A DNA stretch of 64,000 nt from Pseudomonadota bacterium. Lineage in GTDB: Bacteria > Myxococcota > Myxococcia > Myxococcales > Myxococcaceae. The position numbers and the translations under genes are program-made. Below, one piece after another: positions 46,260-54,525 of this stretch (the stretch's first letter is position 1; each line of letters starts with the position of its first letter). The DNA is taken from positions 1-64,000 of the forward strand of contig JAFAFL010000162.1 in NCBI GenBank assembly GCA_023423535.1. The letters are read 5' to 3'. The notes beneath the pieces are model-generated. The model saw only the letters and a program-made list of their open reading frames with translations. It did no database searches and was not told where the DNA came from.

Positions 46260-47702
46260 CTAGAACATGTTCCACAACATCTGGTTCGTGACCTCGTGGT
46301 GGAACTGGATCTCCGCCGCCTTCACCAGCGAGCCGAGCTGCTTCGGGCACCGCTCGGCGGACGCCTGCTTCAGCTCCGCGTACTTGCCCTGGGTGTGCTC
46401 GCCGAGCAGCTGCGCCGCGTACCCGCTGCTCTTGAAGATGCGGATCGCGTCCTGGACGTTGTCGGGCAGGAACCGCGTGCGGGTGCGCTTCGTCTCCGCC
46501 TCCTCCTGCGACTGCGGGCCCTCGAGGCCGGTCTTCACCAGCGCGTAGGTCACGAGGTACGGGTTCGCGTCCGGGGCCACCGAGCGGACCTCGATCCGCG
46601 CCGAGCGCTCGTTGCCGAACGGGATGCGCACCATCGCCTGCCGGTTGTTCGCCGACGCCTTGATCTGGTTCGGCGCCTCGAAGTGCGGGTCGAGCCGGCG
46701 GTAGGCGTTCACGCTCGGGTTGAGGATGAGGCAGAGGTCGTTCGCCGAGGTGAGGATCCGGTCGATGAAGTCCCACCCGGTCTGCGACAGGCCGTCCTGT
46801 CCCTTCGCGTCGTGGAAGAGGTTCCGGCCACCGCGCGCGAGCGACAGGTTCATGTGCATGCCGTTGCCGTTCACCCCCGCCACCGGCTTCGGCAGGAACG
46901 AGGCGGTCACGCCCAGCTGCGCCGCGACCTGACGGCAGAGCAGCTTGTAGAGGAGCACCTGATCCGCGGCGACCACCGCCTCGCTGTAGGAGAAGTTCAT
47001 CTCGAACTGCGACGGCGCGACCTCCGGGTGGTCCTTCTCGTTCTGGAAGCCCATCGCCCGCTGGGCCTCGGCCGCCCGGTCGATGAAGGTGCGCAGCGGA
47101 TCGCCGGGCAGCGAGTGGTAGTAGCCGCCGGTGGAGATGAACTCGAACTTGTTCGTCTCGTGGTAGTGGCGCTCGGCGTCACGGCCCTGGAAGAGGAAGC
47201 CTTCGATCTCCGGCGCCGCGTAGCAGATCGTGTTGTCCTTCGCGTAGAGGTCGTTGCAGAGCCGCTTCAGCCGGCTGCGCAGATCGCCGGAGTACGGGCT
47301 GCCGTCGCGCTCGAGGACCTCGGCGAACACGAGCACCTTCCCCGCGCCGAAGATGTCCGAGGGCATCCAGTAGAACGCCGACCAGTCGATGCCCAGCCGG
47401 AGGTCCGACTCCTGCTGCACGGTGAACCCGCGGATCGACGAGCCGTCGAAGGTGAGGTTGTCCGCGCTCTTGAGGAGGAACTTCTTGTCGTAGTCCAGCA
47501 TGTGCAGCCGGCCCTCGAGGTCCGAGAACGCGACGGTCACTGCCTTGATGCGCTTCTCGTCCTGGAGGTACTTCACCCGCTCCTCGCGGATCTTGTCGGG
47601 GTCCATGCGCTGCAGCCGCTGCTCCTTCGCGCGCAGGTTCATCTCCTCCAACGCGTCGTACGGGATCTCGAGGAAGTCCTTCAGCGGCTTGTTGCTGTTC
47701 AT
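46260..47702 (-). CDS. glnA: Glutamine synthetase family protein
   Basis: 480 aa with AAGGAGG upstream. Type I-like glutamine synthetase: beta-grasp with DGSSIRGF, then the catalytic blocks APEIEGFLF, HHEVAPSQFEMNF-like (DHPEVAPSQFEMN), VNGNGMHMNLS, and RIPFGNERSARIEVRS, VAPDANPYL. The metal-binding Glu and His positions are kept. Several blocks depart from the housekeeping enzyme (NRQAMVRIP for NRSAxxRIP, SVAPDANPYL for PDPSCNPYL), so it may be a divergent paralogue. It makes glutamine from glutamate and ammonia. Upstream lies an AT-rich inverted repeat. Confidence 0.87.
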   Translation of the reverse strand: MNSNKPLKDFLEIPYDALEEMNLRAKEQRLQRMDPDKIREERVKYLQDEKRIKAVTVAFSDLEGRLHMLDYDKKFLLKSADNLTFDGSSIRGFTVQQESDLRLGIDWSAFYWMPSDIFGAGKVLVFAEVLERDGSPYSGDLRSRLKRLCNDLYAKDNTICYAAPEIEGFLFQGRDAERHYHETNKFEFISTGGYYHSLPGDPLRTFIDRAAEAQRAMGFQNEKDHPEVAPSQFEMNFSYSEAVVAADQVLLYKLLCRQVAAQLGVTASFLPKPVAGVNGNGMHMNLSLARGGRNLFHDAKGQDGLSQTGWDFIDRILTSANDLCLILNPSVNAYRRLDPHFEAPNQIKASANNRQAMVRIPFGNERSARIEVRSVAPDANPYLVTYALVKTGLEGPQSQEEAETKRTRTRFLPDNVQDAIRIFKSSGYAAQLLGEHTQGKYAELKQASAERCPKQLGSLVKAAEIQFHHEVTNQMLWNMF

Positions 47703-47766
47703 GGGTGGCGCCCTCCTTGGCGCCGCGGCCCGCAGTCCCCTGCAGCCGGTTCAGCTTGTTGTCCGC

Positions 47767-47822
47767 ATAATTAGGCTTCGTTTCAGAAAAACAAGCCCAA
47801 ATTCCGAAACGAATAATTTACA
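47767..47822 (-). promoter_or_regulatory. AT-rich inverted repeat and promoter region of glnA
   Basis: Near-perfect 12-base arms (47777-47788 and 47802-47813, one mismatch, 13-base spacer) of the form TTCGTTTC...GAAACGAA lie 75-110 bases before the glnA start. A TAATTAT -10-like box lies at their left end on the minus strand. This is by far the most AT-rich spot in the region. It may be a repressor or activator operator, or a hairpin in the leader. It also faces the divergent Cys-rich lipoprotein gene. Confidence 0.5.
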
Positions 47823-47914
47823 GACCGTATCAGAAGGCCAACAGCACCCGAGGCTGAGCAGTTCCGCGCCTTTGCTGTGTCCGCCGCCGGGCATGCGCGG
47901 CTAGCTTGCTCGGC

Positions 47915-48499
47915 ATGGTCGCCCCTCGCCCCTTCCGCTCCCTCGCCCTCGGCCTCTTCCTCGCACTGCCGCTCGCCCTCCTCTCCGGCTGTGGCGGCGG
48001 CAACGCTGCCTGTGAGGGCGAAGCCTGCGCCTGCGAGGGCGAGGCGGGCGAGACCTGCACCTGCAGCGAGGGCACCTGCTCGATGGCCTGTGAGCAGCGC
48101 GATTGCAGCCTCACCTGCCGCGGCGAGTCGTGCGACCTCCAGACCGCGGGCGCGAAGGGGACGCTTCAGTGCTTCGGCGACTGCAGCGGCCAGCTCGGCG
48201 AGGGCGGCGCGCTCCAGTGCGAGGGCCTCGCGCAGTGCACCGTCTCCACCGGAAAGTCCGGCGACGCGGTCTGCCGGACGGATTCGCGGTGCGACGTGAG
48301 CGCGCTCGAGGGCTCGCGGCTCCGCTGCGAGGACCGCGCGGTGTGCACGCTGCGCTGCGAGAAGGGCTGCACGATGGACTGCGGCGGGAGCACCGTCTGC
48401 ACGCTGCGGTGCACCGGCGGCGACTGCACGATGAACTGCCCGGCCTCTTCGAAGATCACCTGCCCCGACGGCCGCGTCGTCTGCGGCGGGGCCTGCTGA
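47915..48499 (+). CDS. Cys-rich lipoprotein
   Basis: 194 aa from GTG or ATG near 47915, giving a lipoprotein signal with lipobox LSGC. The mature part has 29 Cys in about 165 residues, arranged in short Cys-x-Cys and Cys-x3-Cys units. The last part is an internal repeat (CTLRCEKGCTMDC and CTLRCTGGDCTMNC). The sequence is rich in Gly, Ser and Thr with no aromatic core, as in disulphide-knotted or metal-binding surface proteins. Similar Cys-rich lipoproteins are known in myxobacteria; the role is unknown. Its stop abuts that of the glycosylphosphotransferase. Confidence 0.8.
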   Translation: MVAPRPFRSLALGLFLALPLALLSGCGGGNAACEGEACACEGEAGETCTCSEGTCSMACEQRDCSLTCRGESCDLQTAGAKGTLQCFGDCSGQLGEGGALQCEGLAQCTVSTGKSGDAVCRTDSRCDVSALEGSRLRCEDRAVCTLRCEKGCTMDCGGSTVCTLRCTGGDCTMNCPASSKITCPDGRVVCGGAC

Positions 48500-49894
48500 T
48501 CAGTAGGCGTTGCGCGAGAGGAACCCGCCCATCGCGGTGCGCACGAGGATCTTCAGGTCCAGCGCCAGCGACCAGTTCTCGATGTAGTAGAGGTCGTACT
48601 CGATCCGCTTCTCGATCGAGGTCTGGCCGCGCAGCCCGTTCACCTGGGCCCAGCCGGTGATGCCCGCCTTCACCTTGTGCCGCAGGTGGTAGCGCGGGAT
48701 CTCCTTCTTGAAGGTCTCGATGAAGACCGGCCGCTCCGGGCGCGGGCCGACGAGGCTCATGTCGCCCATCAGCACGTTGAAGAACTGCGGCAGCTCGTCG
48801 AGCGAGTACTTGCGGAGGAAGGTCCCGATCGGCGTGCGCCGCGGGTCCTCCTTCGACGCCATCTGCGCGCCCTGCACTTCCGCGTCGATGCGCATGGTGC
48901 GGAACTTGAGGATGTCGAACGTGGACCCGTCGAGGCCCATCCGCTCCTGCCGGTAGAGAACCGGACCGCGCGAGGTCAGCTTAACCGCCAGCGCCACCAG
49001 CAGCATCACCGGCGCGGAGAGGAGCAGCGCGAAGAGCGCGAAGAGCACGTCGAACACGCGCTTCCACACCACGTTCCAACCGTGCAGCGGGCCGCCCTGC
49101 AGCGAGATGATCGGCAGGCCGCCGAACTCCTCGAGGCCGCCGCACAGCGTGGCGTACTGCAGCAGGTCCGGCACCACCTTCACGTCCACCGTGCGCTGGA
49201 CGAGCTCCTCCATCAGCGGCTTGAGCAGCGGCTGATCCTCGAGCGGCAGCGCGATGATCACCTGGTCCACCGGACGCGCGTCGAGGATGCGGCCCACCTC
49301 GTCGAACATCCCGACCACCGGCACGCCCATCACCTGCGTGCCGAGCTTCTCCGGCCTGCGGGTGAGCACGCCGGTGACGCGGAAGCCGAGCTCGCGGTGG
49401 TGCTCGATGGTTTCGATCACCCGCTGGCCCACTTCGCCCGCGCCGACCACGAGGATCGTCCGCAGCTGGTGGCCTCGGCGGCGCAGCGCATTGAGGACCT
49501 CGCGCATGGCGAGGCGCACGCCGGTGATGAGCACGAACTGGCAGACGAGGAACACGCCGAGCGTGAGCCGCGAGTAGCGCTCTCGGAAGAAGAAGCTCAG
49601 CGCGACGAGGATCAACATCGCGAGGACCGAGGCCTTGAAGATCTCGAAGACCTCGCCCAAGTGCGAGCGCACCCGATTGGTGGCGTAGAGCCGCGCCTGG
49701 TGGAAGACCACGGGGAACACGCCGAGGATCATCAGGAGCGTGACCGCGTGCTCCTGCCAGGGCGGGTTGTGCTCGGGCACCCAGAACGGCGCGTAGAACC
49801 GGATCACGTACGCGAGCGCGAACGCGACGATCAGTACGGCGACGTCGGTCACGACCTTGATCGAGGTCCAGAAGCGCTGGAACCGGTTGAACAT
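48500..49894 (-). CDS. Polyprenyl glycosylphosphotransferase, exopolysaccharide initiation
   Basis: 464 aa from ATG 49894 with AGAGGGAGAGGG just upstream. Four or five N-terminal membrane helices lead to a CoA-binding-like domain (ILVVGAGEVGQRVIETI, VDQVIIALPLED). The catalytic C-terminal bacterial sugar transferase domain shows KRVFDVLFALFALLL, YRQERMGLDGSTFDILKFRTM, FLRKYSLDELPQFFNVLMGDMSLVGPRPE and GITGWAQVNGLRG. It transfers a sugar-1-phosphate from UDP-sugar to undecaprenyl phosphate, the first step of a repeat unit. Two glycosyltransferases lie 4-6 kb away. Confidence 0.92.
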   Translation of the reverse strand: MFNRFQRFWTSIKVVTDVAVLIVAFALAYVIRFYAPFWVPEHNPPWQEHAVTLLMILGVFPVVFHQARLYATNRVRSHLGEVFEIFKASVLAMLILVALSFFFRERYSRLTLGVFLVCQFVLITGVRLAMREVLNALRRRGHQLRTILVVGAGEVGQRVIETIEHHRELGFRVTGVLTRRPEKLGTQVMGVPVVGMFDEVGRILDARPVDQVIIALPLEDQPLLKPLMEELVQRTVDVKVVPDLLQYATLCGGLEEFGGLPIISLQGGPLHGWNVVWKRVFDVLFALFALLLSAPVMLLVALAVKLTSRGPVLYRQERMGLDGSTFDILKFRTMRIDAEVQGAQMASKEDPRRTPIGTFLRKYSLDELPQFFNVLMGDMSLVGPRPERPVFIETFKKEIPRYHLRHKVKAGITGWAQVNGLRGQTSIEKRIEYDLYYIENWSLALDLKILVRTAMGGFLSRNAY

Positions 49895-50100
49895 CCCTCT
49901 CCCTCTTGCCGTTGCCGGGCGGCGGCGCTGCAATTGTCGAGCCCCGGGGCGGCAGGTTGCCTCGGTGACAGAACGGCGGCGGCGCGGCGCTCTAGCAGCT
50001 TTTCGTCTGCAAATACAGGGGGTTGCAGGCTCCCCTGCGCACTGTGACAGGCGCGTCAGGGCGTTCCGCCCGGGGAGGAAGGCCTGGAAAGTGGAAAGGG

Positions 50101-50138
50101 CTCTGACAGGCGTGTCCGGCGGGACAGCGATGTCAGAG
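50101..50138. terminator. Nested-palindrome hairpin at the end of a leftward gene
   Basis: An outer 8-bp stem CTCTGACA/TGTCAGAG (50101-50108 with 50131-50138) encloses an inner TGTCC/GGACA stem. Leftward it is followed by CCCTTTCC. It covers the stop codon of the gene at 50133 and probably ends its transcript. It is a double hairpin, so it could also bind a protein. Confidence 0.4.
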
Positions 50139-50729
50139 CGCCGGGAGCCAGGGACCGGTGGGCGCGTGGCCCTCGGGTGAGGAGAGCGCGCGCAGGGCCT
50201 CCTCATAGGAGAGCCCCTCGGCAATCTCCCGAACGCCGTCCGGCGCCCACGTTCGCCACGACTGCAGGCGCGAGAGCCAGCGGCCCTCTTCATCGTCGTG
50301 AACGTCCGAGGCCTGCACGAGCAGCCGCGTCTCCAGCGTCTCGCGCTCCTTCGCCCAGGCGTGTTGCGGAAGCCGGACGTCCCCTTCCCGCTCCACGCGT
50401 TCGAGCAGCGCGCGCGCGTCAGCGGAGAGACCGGCCAACGCGCTCCGCCGCCGCGAGGGCTCCATCACCACGCGGTACACCTCCGGCCACAGGCGCTGCG
50501 CGACGAAGGTCATCTTCCCCTCCCACAGCCGCAGCGCGACGACCTCCGGTGAGGCCCGCAGCGCCTTGCCCAGACGGAAGAGGAGGTTCGCCTTCGTCGC
50601 GTCGCCCACCGCCGCGTGCAGTGAGGGCACCTGACCATGATGCGCTCCTTGCGCGCCGTGCGTCGGGACCTCGGTGACGAGGCCGTGGGTGCGGACGAAC
50701 TCCAGCGCGCCATCGAGCGTTCGGACCAT
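50133..50729 (-). CDS. Hypothetical cytoplasmic protein
   Basis: 198 aa from ATG 50729 with weak GAGCAG before it. No signal peptide. The N-terminal half (ALEFVRTHGLVTEVP, FRLGKALRASPEVVALRLWEGKMTFVAQRLWPEVYRV) looks like a winged-helix arrangement followed by a strand, and the C-terminal half is helical and acidic. No catalytic motif is visible. It is divergent from the radical SAM gene, 94 bases away, so the two may share control. Not recognised with confidence. Confidence 0.7.
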   Translation of the reverse strand: MVRTLDGALEFVRTHGLVTEVPTHGAQGAHHGQVPSLHAAVGDATKANLLFRLGKALRASPEVVALRLWEGKMTFVAQRLWPEVYRVVMEPSRRRSALAGLSADARALLERVEREGDVRLPQHAWAKERETLETRLLVQASDVHDDEEGRWLSRLQSWRTWAPDGVREIAEGLSYEEALRALSSPEGHAPTGPWLPAL

Positions 50730-50823
50730 CTGCTCGAGAAGTTAGGGCGTCCGACGCGAGAGGGCACGCATGGCAGCCAGGGAGGCAGGCCCACTGCTGC
50801 AGACCGCAGGAGGCGGACGCGTC

Positions 50824-52557
50824 ATGGGCGTCTATGCTCCGCGCCCGATGCCCACGCTCTCCCCTGTCCTTCTCCTCGGTGCGGGCACCGGCGAGGCCAC
50901 CTGCGGAATTCTCTATCTCGCGGGCTACCTGCGCCGTCACGACATCGAGGCCTACGTCCAGCTCTGGGACGGCGACTTCACCGAGGCCGAGCTGCGGCAG
51001 TCGCTCGAGGGCCTGCTGAAGCGGGTGCGCCCGAAGCTCGTGGGCATCAGCCTCAAGTGGTTCCACCACGTGCACCGCGCGCTGCTCATCGCGAAGCTGG
51101 TGCGGAAGATCGATCCGACGATCCGCATCGTGGTGGGCGGCAACACCGCGTCCTACTGGTGGCGCGAGCTGCACGCGTACGACACGATCGATCACCTCGT
51201 GCTCGGCGATGGCGAGGTCCCGCTGCTCGCGTTGTGCCGCGGCGAGGAGAACCCGCCCAACTGCGTGGCGCGAAGGCCGGATGGATCTTCGACGAGGCTC
51301 CCGCTCCAGTACGTGCAGAGCGCGGCGAACAGCGAAGACAGCTACTACTCGCACTTCGACGAGCTCTTCCTCAGCGAGCGCGATCGCCGCGCGTACAGCG
51401 GCTGGGTGCAACCGGGCAGAGGCTGCGGTGAGAACTGTCTCTACTGCGGCGGCGCGCGCGGGAATCAGAAGGCCGCGTTCGGTCGCGCGAAGCCGTTTCT
51501 CCGATCCGAAGAGAGCGTGCGGCGCGATCACCAGGAGATCGTCGGGCACACCTGGCAGCTGCGCTACGACTTCAGCGGCAGCACCGCGGAGTTCCTGCAG
51601 GGCACGTGGGCGGGCGTCGATCTTTCGGGACACTCGTGCATGTACTTCCTCTGGGGCATCGCGCGGCCGGAGCTCGTCGCGGCGCTGGCGGGGACGTTCG
51701 ACCGCGTGTTCATGATCCTCGACATCGGCTGCTTCTCCGAGTCGCAGCGGCTGGAGCAGATGCGCCGCGGACTGCTCAAGCCGTGCCTGGGGGATCGCGC
51801 GCTGATGGACCTCATCGCCGCGTGCCGGAAGTTCAAGAATCTCGAGGTGGAGGTCTCCGGCATCGGTGGACTGCCCTTCGCGAGCAAGAAGACGCTGGAG
51901 GAGGAGCTGCGGCTGGTGAAGCGGCTCACGGAGCTCGACTGCGTCATCGGCTACCAGCGGCTGGAGGCGCAGCCGGGTGCACTGGTGACGGAGCATCCGG
52001 GGCGCTTCGAGATGGTGACCGAGGCGCGCTCCTTCAAAGAGTTCCTCGACTACTTCGAGCGCCGCGATCCGCACGAGAACACCGTGCCGATGGTGCGGTT
52101 CGCGGACGCGAAGCTCGAGCGCGCGGTGCAGGAGACGTCAGACGAGGTGGACGAACTCTCGTGGACGCACCGGCAGCGGAAGCGGAAGGTCCACGTGACG
52201 CCGCGGATGAAGCTGGTGAATGCCTCCGCCTCCACGAGGGAGTTCGGGCTCGCTGAGTGGCTCGGGTCGCATCGTGTTCCGGCGAAGCTCGCGAAGGAGC
52301 GCGTCACCGTGCTCCGAAGCCCGGACGGCGCCGGCCTCAGCTGCGCGCCCTCGCTCAATCCCCGCAAGTTCACCGAACCGTCGCTCGCGGTGGGCGACGA
52401 CGCGCAGATCCTCCTCTCCACCCTCTCGGCGTTCGAGCGCCCCACGCCCGTGTCCGCCGCGGTGGGACGGCTCGGTGCGGAGGTCAGGCTCGATCCCGAG
52501 TCCGCGCAGGAGGCGATCGACTACCTCGTGGAGGGCCACTTCCTCCGGCCGGCGTAG
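50824..52557 (+). CDS. B12-binding-domain radical SAM protein with PqqD-like tail
   Basis: 577 aa. ATG 50824 has GGAGG about nine bases before it; ATG 50770 is also in frame. The N-terminal 130 residues form a Rossmann-like B12-binding domain (LLLGAGTGEATCGILYLAGYL, VGISLKWFHHVH, IVVGGNTASYW) without the DxHxxG ligand motif. The radical SAM cluster motif CGENCLYC (C201, C205, C208) follows and the barrel runs to about 430. The last 70 residues (LLSTLSAFERPTPVSAAVGRL, EAIDYLVEGHFLRP) resemble PqqD-like peptide-recognition or winged-helix domains. Such proteins make peptide or lipid modifications; the substrate is unknown and no precursor gene is evident. Confidence 0.82.
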   Translation: MGVYAPRPMPTLSPVLLLGAGTGEATCGILYLAGYLRRHDIEAYVQLWDGDFTEAELRQSLEGLLKRVRPKLVGISLKWFHHVHRALLIAKLVRKIDPTIRIVVGGNTASYWWRELHAYDTIDHLVLGDGEVPLLALCRGEENPPNCVARRPDGSSTRLPLQYVQSAANSEDSYYSHFDELFLSERDRRAYSGWVQPGRGCGENCLYCGGARGNQKAAFGRAKPFLRSEESVRRDHQEIVGHTWQLRYDFSGSTAEFLQGTWAGVDLSGHSCMYFLWGIARPELVAALAGTFDRVFMILDIGCFSESQRLEQMRRGLLKPCLGDRALMDLIAACRKFKNLEVEVSGIGGLPFASKKTLEEELRLVKRLTELDCVIGYQRLEAQPGALVTEHPGRFEMVTEARSFKEFLDYFERRDPHENTVPMVRFADAKLERAVQETSDEVDELSWTHRQRKRKVHVTPRMKLVNASASTREFGLAEWLGSHRVPAKLAKERVTVLRSPDGAGLSCAPSLNPRKFTEPSLAVGDDAQILLSTLSAFERPTPVSAAVGRLGAEVRLDPESAQEAIDYLVEGHFLRPA

Positions 52558-52673
52558 CGGCTTCTCCTGCTGCGCACATGGTGCGCACGTGTCGTTCTTT
52601 GCCTACCCGGAAACATCCTTTCTCATGACCGGAGAATCCCTACGTCAGCACACGCTTCGCGGGAGACACGGAC

Positions 52674-53351
52674 ATGGCCTACACGATTCGTTGGGGTGAC
52701 ACGCTCTCTGCCATCGCCCGCCGGAACGGCACCACCGTCAACGCGCTGATGCAGGCGAACCCGCAGATCAAGAACGCCAACCTCATCTACGCCGGCCGCC
52801 AGCTGAACATCCCCGGCCGTCGTGACGAGTTCGTGGGTTCCGCGCCCTCGGGCACGCGTCCTCCGACGACGAGCGGCACGCCCTCCACCTCCGGTTCCCC
52901 GCAGCCGACGGGCGGTTCGTCGCGGCCGCTGGACATCGCGCGGTCGTACCTCGGCCGGAACGCGGGCGAGCTGAAGCTCTCCGGCAACGCGGTCGGCGCG
53001 GCGATGCACGACTGGGTGCCGAACAACGTGAACTGCGCCAACTTCGTGTCCGCGGTGCTCCGCGCGTCCGGGCAGATCTCGTCCTCGCAGCACCACAACG
53101 CGGTGGTCGGCCTGATGGGCAACCTCGACCGCGACCCCGACTTCCGCCGCGTCTCGCTGCAGAACGCGCGTCCGGGCGACGTGGTCAGCATGAAGACCCC
53201 GGGCGGTCACCACGTGGTGCTCTTCGCGGGCTGGCAGAACGGGCGGCCGCTGTTCATCGGCTCGAACAACGTGAACCGCGATGGCAGCCAGCGCATCAGC
53301 TACACGCAGATGAACTACCCCATCCTCGCGATCCACCAGCACCGCGGGTAG
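52674..53351 (+). CDS. LysM-CHAP-type amidase-like protein
   Basis: 225 aa with GGGAGA upstream. The N-terminal LysM (YTIRWGDTLSAIARRNGTTVNALMQANP) is joined by a Ser/Thr/Pro linker to a Cys amidase-like domain: NCANFVSAVLRASGQI with the nucleophile Cys, and GGHHVVLFAGW with the His. This is the mirror of the LysM amidase near 35 kb, where LysM is C-terminal. Both lack a signal peptide. Probably cuts peptidoglycan or acts on rival cells; the target is inferred from family only. Confidence 0.85.
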   Translation: MAYTIRWGDTLSAIARRNGTTVNALMQANPQIKNANLIYAGRQLNIPGRRDEFVGSAPSGTRPPTTSGTPSTSGSPQPTGGSSRPLDIARSYLGRNAGELKLSGNAVGAAMHDWVPNNVNCANFVSAVLRASGQISSSQHHNAVVGLMGNLDRDPDFRRVSLQNARPGDVVSMKTPGGHHVVLFAGWQNGRPLFIGSNNVNRDGSQRISYTQMNYPILAIHQHRG

Positions 53352-53366
53352 CGCTCGTCCCACCCG

Positions 53367-54482
53367 TCAGCGGCTCCGCATCACCCGCGCGACCTGCTCG
53401 CGCATCGCTTCGAGGAACGCGGCCCGGGAGAAACGCAGCGCATTGCGCCGCGCTTCCTCCGGGCTGAACCTTGTCGACTCGAAGCTGTCGAAGTCCTTCA
53501 GCGCGGAGAGCAGCGACTCGTCGGTCTGCTCCGCGAAGAAGAGCCCGGTCCGCTCCGTCACCGTCTCCAACGCGCCGCCGCGCCCGAGCGCGATGACCGG
53601 CCGTCCTGCCGCCTGCATCTCCAGCGGGGTGATCCCGAAGTCTTCTTCGCCCGGGAAGATCAGCGCGCGCGCGCCGCGGTAGAGATCGTAGAGCTCCCCG
53701 TCCGGCACCGGCCCCAGCCACTTCACGTTCGGCGGCAGGCCCTTCGCCAGCTTCGCCGCCTCCTGGCCACCGCCGCCGATCCAGAGCGGCGCGCCGAAGC
53801 GGCGGAAGGCCTCGATGGCGATGTCCGCGCGCTTGTAGGGGGCCAGGGCGCCCATCCAGAGGAAGTAGCCGCCGCCGCCCGCGCCCTGTGCATCGACGGG
53901 CTGCTGGGTGAAGCGCTCCAACTCCACCGGCGGGTACACGACCTCGGCGGTGCGTCCCCATAGCCGGTCGATCTTCTTCGCGATGTTGCGGCTGTTGGCG
54001 ACGAAGTGATCGACGCCCTTCGCGGTGCGCACGTCCCAGCTGCGGAGCGCCGGACGGACCACGCGCGCGGCGACCCGGGTGGGAAGGCCCGCGCGTCCCC
54101 GTCCGAAGTAGTCGTCGTAGAGATCCCACATGTAGCGCATGGGCGCGTGCACGTAGGAGAGGTGCCGCGTACCGCTGGGGATCCTCGCGCCCTTTGCCAC
54201 GCAGTGACTCGAGGAGAGCACGAGGTCGTAGCCGCGCAGATCGAAGGCCTCGATCGCGGTGGGAAAGAGCGGGAGGAACTGCCGGTGACGGTCGAGCGCG
54301 CCGGGCACGCGCTGCAGGAACGAGGTGACGATCCGGTGCCGCTCGATGCGCGGAGGGACCGTGCCCGGTTTGTGGAAGAGCGTGAAGACGTCGGCCTCGG
54401 GGAAGAGCTCGCAGAGCGCGTCGAGCACCTTCTCGCCGCCGCGGTTCGAGACCAGCCAGTCGTGCACCAGCGCCACCCGCAT
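53367..54482 (-). CDS. Glycosyltransferase family 4
   Basis: 371 aa from ATG 54482. A GT-B enzyme: N-terminal MRVALVHDWLVSNRGGEKVLDAL, then SYVHAPMRYMWDLYDDYFG, and the donor site GPVPDGELYDLYRGARALIFPGEEDFGITPLEMQAAGRPVIALGRGGALET containing the E-x7-E. It transfers a sugar from a nucleotide donor, probably to the lipid-linked saccharide begun by the glycosylphosphotransferase. It is divergent from another GT4 gene with only 43 bases between starts. Confidence 0.9.
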   Translation of the reverse strand: MRVALVHDWLVSNRGGEKVLDALCELFPEADVFTLFHKPGTVPPRIERHRIVTSFLQRVPGALDRHRQFLPLFPTAIEAFDLRGYDLVLSSSHCVAKGARIPSGTRHLSYVHAPMRYMWDLYDDYFGRGRAGLPTRVAARVVRPALRSWDVRTAKGVDHFVANSRNIAKKIDRLWGRTAEVVYPPVELERFTQQPVDAQGAGGGGYFLWMGALAPYKRADIAIEAFRRFGAPLWIGGGGQEAAKLAKGLPPNVKWLGPVPDGELYDLYRGARALIFPGEEDFGITPLEMQAAGRPVIALGRGGALETVTERTGLFFAEQTDESLLSALKDFDSFESTRFSPEEARRNALRFSRAAFLEAMREQVARVMRSR

Positions 54483-54525
54483 CGGGCGCGGCCTATAGCA
54501 CGAGGTTCCGTGGTAACCGTCGCGC

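Noticed and set aside
52578..52628. 16-codon frame after the radical SAM gene as a possible peptide precursor
   Set aside because: No ribosome site, basic and short, and it sits within a small inverted repeat; nothing supports it as a substrate.
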